From: Amphibalanus amphitrite
Taxonomy: Eukaryota > Arthropoda > Thecostraca > Balanomorpha > Balanidae
DNA: 64,000 bases
Direction: 5' to 3'
Assembly (NCBI RefSeq): GCF_019059575.1
Contig: NW_024883092.1
Span: 62,001 to 126,000 of the forward strand
The translations under genes were made by a program, and so were the position numbers. The notes under the pieces are model-generated. The model made no database searches. It worked only from the letters and a program-made list of their open reading frames with translations, and had not been told where the DNA came from. Positions 29,901-41,900 of the stretch are shown piece by piece (within the stretch, counting starts at the first letter, position 1; every line of letters starts with the position of its first letter).

Positions 29901-32900
29901 CGGCACAAAGTACACATGGATAAGGTCTACAATTTTTACTCAGGTCATTTTCAGGTCGGGTCAAAGATGACGTCATAGGGGTAAAAAGAAAGTCTAAATG
30001 GCGGCACTACATATATATGAAGTTTTTCTCGAATAACTTTCAAAGTATCCCAGCTAGGAACAAATTAATAGCACCATCGTGATCCTCTCGTCGATCCGCA
30101 TCGAAACATGTGTATGTTGACCTCGAAATGTCAAGGTCAAAAGTTGACCTTAGGTCACGTGACCTTAAGGTCACCATATATATCATTCGATGGGCCTTGA
30201 CGAGCTGAACACAATGAGCTTATCCGCACGGCTGTATCTCAAACCTGTAAGGAGTTATTAGCAAAAAAACATTTGGTGACTTTTAATGACGTCACATGAC
30301 CCAAGAGCAACGTCACAATTGACCAAGAGCAAAAAAGGTCTCAAGGTAGTCAAAGTTAGTCGTATATGAAGTCACTCATGGTATATTAGGCAATTCCGAC
30401 GCGTTTTAGTGTAAAAACAAGGGAGCTGATTTTTTTCCCAATTGACTTATAATGGGGTGGTCAAGAAATTGACCTGATCTTAGGTCATCGGTATTGAAAT
30501 TCAAAATGAACTGGCGCTAGGCGAAAGCAAACACAATGATGCCTGTTTCACGTCTCTTTCTTTATTAGATCAAAAGGTACAGCCAAAACTATTTTGACTT
30601 CCTTTTTACCCCTGTGACGTCATCTTTAACCTGACCTGAAAATGACCTCCGTAAAAATTGTAGACCTTATCCGTGTGAATCCTGTACCGTTTACCGCTTG
30701 TCGCTATCTTGCCTTATTCTCGAGATCTCGCGTCGCTCCCGCTCGTAATAATGGACAGGTCATAAAAATGACCTGACCTGAGGTCAACGCAGGGCGAAAG
30801 CCACTTTTTTATTTTCGCATATGAATGACAATTGATAAGGCTTTAATCGTCATCAGACATAATTGTGACTTTCAGTTGGGAAAATATCAAGATCACTCTT
30901 CGAAAAAAAGGTCAAGATGTCACGTGATCAAAATTTTCAAAAATCGAAAATCCGAGATAGCCAAAACGTTTGTTGGTTGATTGCGAGTTGAACCATATAA
31001 AGTTTTTACCATAGAAAACCAATAGTTTCTGAGTTATAAGCCGCCAAACATAGGGTTGCAGCGTGACCTCCAGGAATTGCCTGAGGCTATATCTCGGAAA
31101 CCGTTGTTCGAAGAAAAAAATCCTTGGCACAGCTGGCTTCCCCGCCCATCACAACCCATTAGACCAATTTTAAGCAAAAAAATAAAATATGAGGGTGTAC
31201 GGCTTTGGTCGATCTATCGTGGAATGCCCCAGATGTTAAGTGCTTTCAAAGTTTCGCCTTGCAGTGATTTATTTACAATTGCAAGAAATATGATAAGGCA
31301 AGGAAGGATTTATTCCACCTGGATTTTTATAGAATTCATGAGATTCCATTACTCACATGGTGCCCGTTATATATAGTAGTTGGAGTAAATACTAAATATG
31401 GCTCGCGAGCACAGGCACAGATGTAAACATACGCCCTCTTAATCAGCTCGCCGATTAGCGATATATGATATGGCAGAAGTTTTCTGCGAAGCTTCCGTCC
31501 GGCTGGTAGCCATAATAAACAACAGCATGATGTGAATGCTAGCGCCGCCGGGTGCTATTTGCCGAGTGCACCCGCCGGAGTGCACCCGCCGGAGTGCACC
31601 CGCCGGGTGCACTCCGGCTTCATCTCGTATACCTATGGTTGAATACGTTAGATACTGATACAAGTCTTGGTCATGGATAATGTAAATAAGTGATTGTGAT
31701 ACAGTGTTTCATTTTTCAGCCTTTTTGATGGCAAATCTTACCTAATAGGGAAAATATTTTCATCCCTAAAATATGAATGACCGACTTTACTTCATCTCTG
31801 AAAAGAGTTCCATGTATTCCCAACAGCCAGTTCACTTGTCACTTGACAGTTGATGCACCCACATCCTTTTGTTCCACACCCTGTCAAGATCCTGACATGA
31901 AATCCTGGTGTATCAGTTAGCATAAAAATTGGCATTACACCATTTTACAAAAATACTGCAGTTATTTTCCTTCTTTTTTCTCATCCTAGGATTTTTTTTT
32001 CTTCATCGGCACACCCAACCAATATCCAATTTTAGAACACTGTGTGATATGCTCTCGAATTGCCGTAGCGTATAAAATGATAAGCTGTCTACGACGTCCT
32101 TCTGACATCTCCTTCCATCTGTGTTCGTTTAGTTGTCGGTGCGCGGCCGTAACCGCAAGGAGCGTCTGGAGGGTCTGATGAAGTCCTTCAGCAAGACCAC
32201 GGACGAGCTGCTGCTGCAGGCCACTCAGCGCGACGTCGATGAGTTCTTTGACCACGAGAAGAGCTACGTCATCGTCTTCCACGAGCACATCAAGGAGGCG
32301 ACCCAGCGCGCCGACCGTATGACTCGTGCCAGGAAGAGTGAGTGTTCGGTCGGCCGTCACGGCGGCTACCCGCTGCCTCTTCTCAGCCTGTCCTGCTGGC
32401 CGATTCTCGTTTGATATCATTTAGTGTGTTTCCAGTATGCATAGATCGTTTTACATGCTAAATATGGGGTGTTTGATTTCGTCGAGCTCGTCAGCGGTCA
32501 GTTTATTCATTGGTTCTATGCTCCTTAATTTCGTTCATTTCTACATTTAAAAAAAAGTAAATTTAGCTCGAATGTTTTGAATGGACGGATTGACAGAGCC
32601 GGAGTCCACGCTAAGCAGAGCTTGTTGCGCAGACCCCGACCCCTACCGTCCGATCGCGCAATTCCTGGTAACGGGAGAATTTAGATGCCAAAGTTTAGCG
32701 TGCCCTTCAAAGCCGGATACGGTCTGTCCCACTCAACTGACTTCAACTGGCTGCGGCTGCTCCCACCAACCGCAGACCATCCCCGTCAGGAGTCTCAAAT
32801 ATCGTGCGCCGGAGCGTCTCGAACCCGGGCTCTCACTACCGGGAGTCCGGTGCTCTACCAACTGAGCTACGGGACAGGATTTCATTGGTTCATCAAGGGC

Positions 32901-35900
32901 TACATCAGCTTATTTCATTCATGAACCCTGCGGAATATCTTTGTCAATAACTCATGAAATGCTAGGCGTTTTGTCTGCACCGCGAGTGACCCGCCGAATA
33001 TCCCCCTTTAAAATGCATCCCCTGCATTAAACATAAAACCGTAATCCGATGAATATCTATAGCGCTATGCATCGTCATCCAGCGACCTGACTGAACCTTG
33101 CGTCCATGATTTCAGACGTGGCCGATAGCTACATCAAGGTGTCTGGCGGCCTGACGCAGCTGGGCACCTTCGAGTGCAGCGAGCTCGACCGTTTCCTGCA
33201 CGTCGTCTCTGACATCTTCGAAAAAGTCCGCGTGAGTTGGCGGGCATGGAGCGCGTTAAGTTGGGAAAAATTAGGCATGTGTGCAAAATGACCTTCGAAG
33301 TCGGCGCGCCCTGCAGTTCCAATAAACGAACAAACAAGGTAGGGTTTGATATTTTTTTCTTCTATTTGGTGTTACTGATTCCACGGTAATTTTACAGGAA
33401 TGTTTGTAATTTGGATATAATGTAGCCGGTCGAGCGACTTTCCTGACCTCTGGTGATCTATCCTTCATTTAGTTATTCATTTGAGTAGGATTTCGGGTTT
33501 TTTGAAACGCTGAGTTTTTGCAGCGAGCTTTTTCTCTTAGGGCTTGCGAGATAGCTGCGTGCACACATAACTCTTCAACATTGCGCGCCTCACAGGAATG
33601 CGGCTGATTCACGTGACAAACTCGGTGGCGGTCCCTCCGTTGCGGAGATTCGCCGCCGACCGCCCGACGACGGGAAAAACTGCCGAGTCTGCCGGCAGCT
33701 GCTGCCACCTGGACCGCAGTTGGGGCGGCCGGACCGGTGGCTGCTGCCACCTAGCGGTACAACCGCAGTCTAGCGCATACAAGACCGCAGCGTACACTTA
33801 TCAAAGCATACATGGAAGTCGTAACATACAACGTTCAAAACATACAAAACAGACCAGGTAGTCGAAACATACAAAAGTGCAGTACCAAGTACATTTGCGA
33901 GTACCAAGCACTTTCGCAAGTACCAAGCAAGTACAAAGTACTTTTACAAGTACCAATCAAGTACCAAGTACTTATGCAAATACCAAGCAAGTACCAAGTA
34001 CTTTGGCAAATACCGAGTGCTTATGAAAATACCAAACAAGTACCAAGTACTTTGGCAAGTACCGATACTTTGGCAAGTACCAAGCAAGTACCAAGTACTT
34101 TTGCAAGTTCAGCAAGTTTTTCGCCAATATCGAAGCTTCTAGACGTCCGATCGTCACCGGGAAAACACCATTCGATCCCAAATTTTCTCCCGAATCTTTT
34201 TATGGCCAAAGCGACGCGGAGCGAGCCAAGATATCTTGTTTAGTTATTCATTTGAGTAGGATTGCGGGTTTTTTGAAACGTTGAGTTTTTGCAGCGAGCT
34301 TTTTCTCTTAGGGCTTGCGAGATAGCTGCGTGCACACATATCTCTTCAACATTGCGCGCCTCACAGGAATGCGGCTGATTCACGTGCTTTTGTGAGCGAG
34401 GTGCTTCCCTCCGGGAGAAATTCGCCGTCCCCATATGCTTAACACAGAGCCGAGCGGCGGCTGACAGGTGGCCGGCTCTCGGGAGATCGGCAGCCGACAC
34501 TCGAAAAATCGACAAGCCGCCGCTGAATGCGCGTGCGGCAGTGCTGAGCCGAGTCGTTCCCACGGTCTGAGGTACCCCCAGTTTGAAGATTCGGCTGTAG
34601 AATATGTAGTTTTAAATACGTAGTTTGACGTAAATCTCGGAAAAGTGAGATACGGCCAGAAATGAGTGTGGGTCCCTCCGTTCTGAAGATTCTGATCGAC
34701 GCCGATTGAAATAATTCGCCGTGCATATCTCGGCTTATTGACGACCGATTGACACGGGATAAACACCGATCGATACCAAATGGCTCTGTGTGTGTGTGTG
34801 GGGGGGGGGGGGGGAGTAGAGTGGCAAGTTTTCCTACCCGACGAACCCGGAATTATCCCGAGGGGGTAGGTGTGGGAGTAGAGTCGGGGGAACGGGGGGC
34901 GAGTGCAAGTACCAAGTACTTTCGCAGTACCAAGCAAGTACCAAGTACTTATGGAAATACCAAGCAAGTACCAAGTACTTTGGCAAATACCGAGTACTTA
35001 TGCAAATACCAAGCAAGTACCAAGTACTTTGGCAAGTACCGAGTACTTTGGCAAGTACCAAGCAAGTACCAAGTACTTTTGCAAGTTCAGCAAGTTTTTC
35101 GCCAATATCGAAGCTTCTAGACGTCCGATCGTCACCGGAAAAACACCATTCGATCCCAAATTTTCTCCCGAATCTTTATATGGCCAAAGCGACGCGGAGC
35201 GAGCCAAGATATCTTGTTTAGTTATTCATTTGAGTAGGATTTCGGGTTTTTTGAAACGCTGAGTTTTTGCAGCGAGCTTTTTCTCTTAGGGCTTGCGAGA
35301 TAGCTGCGTGCACACATATCTCTTCAACATTGCGCGCCTCACAGGAATGCGGCTGATTCACGTGCTTTTGTGAGCGAGGTGCTTCCCTCCGGGAGAAATT
35401 CGCCGTCCCCATATGCTTAACACAGAGCCGAGCGGCGGCTGACAGGTGGCCGGCTCTCGGGAGATCGGCAGCCGACACTCGAAAAATCGACAAGCCGCCG
35501 CTGAATGCGCGTGCGGCAGTGCTGAGCCGAGTCGTTCCCACGGTCTGAGGTACCCCCAGTTGGAAGATTCGGCTGTAGAATATGTAGTTTTAAATACGTA
35601 GTTTGACGTACATCTCGGAAAAGTGAGATACGGCCAGAAATGAGTGTGGGTCCCTCCGTTCTGAAGATTCTGATCGACGCCGATTGAAATAATTCGCCGT
35701 GCATATCTCGGCTTATTGACGACCGATTGACACGGGATAAACACCGATCGATACCAAATGGCTCTGTGGGGGGGGGGGGGGGGAGTAGAGTGGCAAGTTT
35801 TCCTACCCGACGAACCCGGAATTATCCCGAGGGGTAGGTGTGGGAGTAGAGTCGGGGGAACGGGGGGGGCGAGTGCAAGTACCAAGTACTTTCGCAAGTA

Positions 35901-38900
35901 CCAAGCAAGTACCAAGTACTTTTACAAGTACCAAGCAAGTACCAAGTACTTATGGAAATACCAAGCAAGTACCAAGTACTTTGGCAAGTACCGAGTACTT
36001 TGGCAAGTACCAAGCAAGTACCAAGTACTTTTGCAACTTCAGCAAGTTTTTCGCCAATATCGAAGCTTCTAGACGTCCGATCGTCACCGGAAAAACACCA
36101 TTCGATCCCAAATTTTCTCCCGAATCTTTTTATGGCCAAAGCGACGCGGAGCGAGCCAAGATATCTTGTTTAATTATCCATTTGAGTAGGATTTCGGGTT
36201 TTTTGAAACGCTGAGTTTTTGCAGCGAGCTTTTTCTCTTAGGGCTTGCGAGATAGCTGCGTACACACATATCTCTTCAGCATTAGACGATAACAAGGAAT
36301 GCGGCTGATTCACGTGCTTTTGTGAGCGAGGTGCTTCCCTCCGGGAGAAATTCGCCGTCCCCATATGCTTAACACAGAGCCGAGCGGCGGCTGACAGGTG
36401 GCCGGCTCTCGGGAGATCGGCAGCCGACACTCGAAAAATCGACAAGCCGCCGCTGAATGCGCGTGCGGCAGTGCTGAGCCGAGTCGTTCCCACGGTCTGA
36501 GGTACCCCCAGTTGGAAGATTCGGCTGTAGAATATGTAGTTTTAAATACGTAGTTTGACGTACATCTCGGAAAAGTGAGATACGGCCAGAAATGAGTGTG
36601 GGTCCCTCCGTTCTGAAGATTCTGATCGACGCCGATTGAAATAATTCGCCGTGCATATCTCGGCTTATTGACGACCGATTGACACGGGATAAACACCGAT
36701 CGATACCAAATGGCTCTGTGGGGGGGGGGGGGGAGTAGAGTGGCAAGTTTTCCTACCCGACGAACCCGGAATTATCCCGAGGGGTAGGTGTGGGAGTAGA
36801 GTCGGGGGAACGGGGGGGGCGAGTGCAAGTACCAAGTACTTTCGCAAGTACCAAGCAAGTACCAAGTACTTTTACAAGTACCAAGCAAGTACCAAGTACT
36901 TATGGAAATACCAAGCAAGTACCAAGTACTTTGGCAAGTACCGAGTACTTTGGCAAGTACCAAGCAAGTACCAAGTACTTTTGCAACTTCAGCAAGTTTT
37001 TCGCCAATATCGAAGCTTCTAGACGTCCGATCGTCACCGGAACAACACCATTCGATCCCAAATTTTCTCCCGAATCTTTTTATGGCCAAAGCGACGCGGA
37101 GCGAGCCAAGATATCTTGTTTAAATATCCATTTGAGTAGGATTTCGGGTTTTTTGAAACGCTCAGTTTTTGCAGCGAGCTTTTCCTGTTAGGGCTTGCGA
37201 GATAGCTGCGTACACACATATCTCTTCAGCATTAGACGATAACAAGGAATGCGGCTGATTCACGTGCTTTTGTGAGCGAGGTGCTTCCCTCCGGGAGAAA
37301 TTCGCCGTCCCCATATGCTTAACACAGAGCCGAGCGGCGGCTGACAGGTGGCCGGCTCTCGGGAGATCGGCAGCCGACACTCGAAAAATCGACAAGCCGC
37401 CGCTGAATGCGCGTGCGGCAGTGCTGAGCCGAGTCGTTCCCACGGTCTGAGGTACCCCCAGTTGGAAGATTCGGCTGTAGAATATGTAGTTTTAAATACG
37501 TAGTTTGACGTACATCTCGGAAAAGTGAGATACGGCCAGAAATGAGTGTGGGTCCCTCCGTTCTGAAGATTCTGATCGACGCCGATTGAAATAATTCGCC
37601 GTGCATATCTCGGCTTATTGACGACCGATTGACACGGGATAAACACCGATCGATACCAAATGGCTCTGTGGGGGGGGGGGGGAGTAGAGTGGCAAGTTTT
37701 CCTACCCGACGAACCCGGAATTATCCCGAGGGGTAGGTGTGGGAGTAGAGTCGGGGGAACGGGGGGGGCGAGTGCAAGTACCAAGTACTTTCGCAAGTAC
37801 CAAGCAAGTACCAAGTACTTTTACAAGTACCAAGCAAGTACCAAGTACTTATGGAAATACCAAGCAAGTACCAAGTACTTTGGCAAGTACCGAGTACTTT
37901 GGCAAGTACCAAGCAAGTACCAAGTACTTTTGCAACTTCAGCAAGTTTTTCGCCAATATCGAAGCTTCTAGACGTCCGATCGTCACCGGAAAAACACCAT
38001 TCGATCCCAAATTTTCTCCCGAATCTTTTTATGGCCAAAGCGACGCGGAGCGAGCCAAGATATCTTGTTTAATTATCCATTTGAGTAGGATTTCGGGTTT
38101 TTTGAAACGCTGAGTTTTTGCAGCGAGCTTTTTCTCTTAGGGCTTGCGAGATAGCTGCGTACACACATATCTCTTCAGCATTAGACGATAACAAGGAATG
38201 CGGCTGATTCACGTGCTTTTGTGAGCGAGGTGCTTCCCTCCGGGAGAAATTCGCCGTCCCCATATGCTTAACACAGAGCCGAGCGGCGGCTGACAGGTGG
38301 CCGGCTCTCGGGAGATCGGCAGCCGACACTCGAAAAATCGACAAGCCGCCGCTGAATGCGCGTGCGGCAGTGCTGAGCCGAGTCGTTCCCACGGTCTGAG
38401 GTACCCCCAGTTGGAAGATTCGGCTGTAGAATATGTAGTTTTAAATACGTAGTTTGACGTACATCTCGGAAAAGTGAGATACGGCCAGAAATGAGTGTGG
38501 GTCCCTCCGTTCTGAAGATTCTGATCGACGCCGATTGAAATAATTCGCCGTGCATATCTCGGCTTATTGACGACCGATTGACACGGGATCAACACCGATC
38601 GATACCAAATGGCTCTGTGGGGGGGGGGGGGGAGTAGAGTGGCAAGTTTTCCTACCCGACGAACCCGGAATTATCCCGAGGGGGTAGGTGTGGGAGTAGA
38701 GTCGGGGGAACGGGGGGGGGGGGGTCGAGTGCAAGTACCAAGTACTTTCGCAAGTACCAAGCAAGTACCAAGTACTTTTACAAGTACCAAGCAAGTACCA
38801 AGTACTTATGGAAATACCAAGCAAGTACCAAGTACTTTGGCAAATACCGAGTACTTATGCAAATACCAAGCAAGTACCAAGTACTTTGGCAAGTACCGAG

Positions 38901-41900
38901 TACTTTGGCAAGTACCAAGCAAGTACCAAGTACTTTTGCAAGTTCAGCAAGTTTTTCGCCAATATCGAAGCTTCTAGACGTCCGATCGTCACCGGAAAAA
39001 CACCATTCGATCCCAAATTTTCTCCCGAATCTTTTTATGGCCAAAGCGACGCGGAGCGAGCCAAGATATCTTGTTTAATTATTCATTTGAGTAGGATTTC
39101 GGGTTTTTTGAAACGCTCAGTTTTTGCAGCGAGCTTTTTCTCTTAGGGCTTGCGAGATATCTGCGTGCACACATATCTCTTCAACATTGCGCGCCTCACA
39201 GGAATGCGGCTGAATCACGTGCGATTGTGAGTGAGGTACCCCCAGTTGGAAGATTCGGCTGTAGAATTGTAGTTTTAAATACGTAGTTTGACGTAGATCT
39301 CGGAAAAGTGAGATACGGCCAGAAATGAGTGTGGGTATGTACCTCCGTCCTGAAGATTATGATCGGCGCCGATTGAAATAAGTCGCCGTGCATATCTCGG
39401 CTTATTGACGACCGATTGACACGGGACAAACACCGATCGATACCAAATGGCTCTGGGGGGGGGGGATAGAGTGGCAAGTTTTTCTACCCGACGAACCCGG
39501 AATTATCCCGAGGGTGTAGGGGTGGGAGTAGAGTCGGGGGAACAAGGGGGGGGGGGCGAGTACAAGTACCAAGCAAGTACCAAGTACTTTCGCAAGTACC
39601 AAGTACTTTTACAAGTACCAAGCAAGTACCAAGTACTTATGCAAATACCAAGCAAGTACCAAGTACTTTGGCAAATACCGAGTACTTATGCAAATACCAA
39701 GCAAGTACCAAGTACTTTGGCAAGTACCGAGTACTTTGGCAAGTACCAAGTACTTTTGCAAGTTCAGCAAGTTTTTCGCCAATATCGAAGCTTCTAGACG
39801 TCCGATCGTCACCGGAAAAACACCATTCGATCCCAAATTTTCTCCCGAATCTTTTTATGGTCAAAGCGACGCGGAGCGAGCCAAGATATCTTGTTTAAAT
39901 ATTCATTTGAGTAGGATTTCGGGTTTTTTGAAACGCTCAGTTTTTGCAGCGAGCTTTTTCTCTTAGGGCCTGCGAGATAGCTGCGTACACACATATCTCT
40001 TCAGCATTGCGCGCCACACAGGAATGCGGCTGATTCACGTGCTTTTGTGAGCGAGGTGCTTCCCTGCGGGAGAAATTCGCCGTCCCCATATGCTTAACAC
40101 AGAGCCGAGCGGCGGCTGACAGGTGGCCGGCTCTCGGGAGATCGGCAGCCGACACTCGAAAAATCGACAAGCCGCCGCTGAATGCGCGTGCGGCAGTGCT
40201 GAGCCGAGTCGTTCCCACGGTCTGAGGTACCCCCAGTTTGAAGATTTGGCTGTAGAATACGTAGTTTTAAATACGTAGTTTGACGTACATCTCGGAAAAG
40301 TGAGATACGGCCAGAAATGAGTGTGGGTCCCTCCGTTCTGAAGATTCTGATCGACGCCGATTGAAATAATTCGCCGTGCATATCTCGGCTTATTGACGAC
40401 CGATTGACACGGGATAAACACCGATCGATACCAAATGGCTCTGTGGGGGGGGGGGGAGTAGAGTGGCAAGTTTTCCTACCCGACGAACCCGGAATTATCC
40501 CGAGGGGGTAGGTGTGGGAGTAGAGTCGGGGGAACGGGGGGGGGGGGGGCGAGTGCAAGTACCAAGTACTTTCGCAAGTACCAAGCAAGTACCAAGTACT
40601 TTTACAAGTACGTACCAAGTACTTATGGAAATACCAAGCAAGTACCAAGTACTTTGGCAAATACCGAGTACTTATGCAAATACCAAGCAAGTACCAAGTA
40701 CTTTGGCAAGTACCGAGTACTTTGGCAAGTACCAAGCAAGTACCAAGTACTTTTGCAAGTTCAGCAAGTTTTTCGCCAATATCGAAGTTTCTAGACGTCC
40801 GATCGTCACCGGAAAAACACCATTCGATCCCAAATTTTCTCCCGAATCTTTTTATGGCCAAAGCGACGCGGAGCGAGCCAAGATATCTTGTTTAAATATC
40901 CATTTGAGTAGGATTTCGGGTTTTTTGAAACGCTCAGTTTTTGCAGCGAGCTTTTCCTGTTAGGGCTTGCGAGATAGCTGCGTACACACATATCTCTTCA
41001 GCATTAGACGATAACAAGGAATGCGGCTGATTCACGTGCTTTTGTGAGCGAGGTGCTTCCCTCCGGGAGAAATTCGCCGTCCCCATATGCTTAACACAGA
41101 GCCGAGCGGCGGCTGACAGGTGGCCGGCTCTCGGGAGATCGGCAGCCGACACTCGAAAAATCGACAAGCCGCCGCTGAATGCGCGTGCGGCAGTGCTGAG
41201 CCGAGTCGTTCCCACGGTCTGAGGTACCCCCAGTTGGAAGATTCGGCTGTAGAATATGTAGTTTTAAATACGTAGTTTGACGTACATCTCGGAAAAGTGA
41301 GATACGGCCAGAAATGAGTGTGGGTCCCTCCGTTCTGAAGATTCTGATCGACGCCGATTGAAATAATTCGCCGTGCATATCTCGGCTTATTGACGACCGA
41401 TTGACACGGGATAAACACCGATCGATACCAAATGGCTCTGTGGGGGGGGGGGGGAGTAGAGTGGCAAGTTTTCCTACCCGACGAACCCGGAATTATCCCG
41501 AGGGGTAGGTGTGGGAGTAGAGTCGGGGGAACGGGGGGGGCGAGTGCAAGTACCAAGTACTTTCGCAAGTACCAAGCAAGTACCAAGTACTTTTACAAGT
41601 ACCAAGCAAGTACCAAGTACTTATGGAAATACCAAGCAAGTACCAAGTACTTTGGCAAGTACCGAGTACTTTGGCAAGTACCAAGCAAGTACCAAGTACT
41701 TTTGCAACTTCAGCAAGTTTTTCGCCAATATCGAAGCTTCTAGACGTCCGATCGTCACCGGAAAAACACCATTCGATCCCAAATTTTCTCCCGAATCTTT
41801 TTATGGCCAAAGCGACGCGGAGCGAGCCAAGATATCTTGTATAACTATTCTATTTGCGTGGGTTTGCGGGTTATTTGAAGTGCTCAGTTTTTGCAGCGAG

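Noticed and set aside
32800..32876. Functional tRNA gene
   Set aside because: A and B boxes are present, but the acceptor-stem pairing is not intact and an unrelated body follows, with another degenerate copy elsewhere; this is a SINE head.
33880..41720. CRISPR-like array (regular 30-bp repeats)
   Set aside because: The period has no unique spacers, the repeats sit inside larger tandem units of an animal intron, and no cas genes occur.
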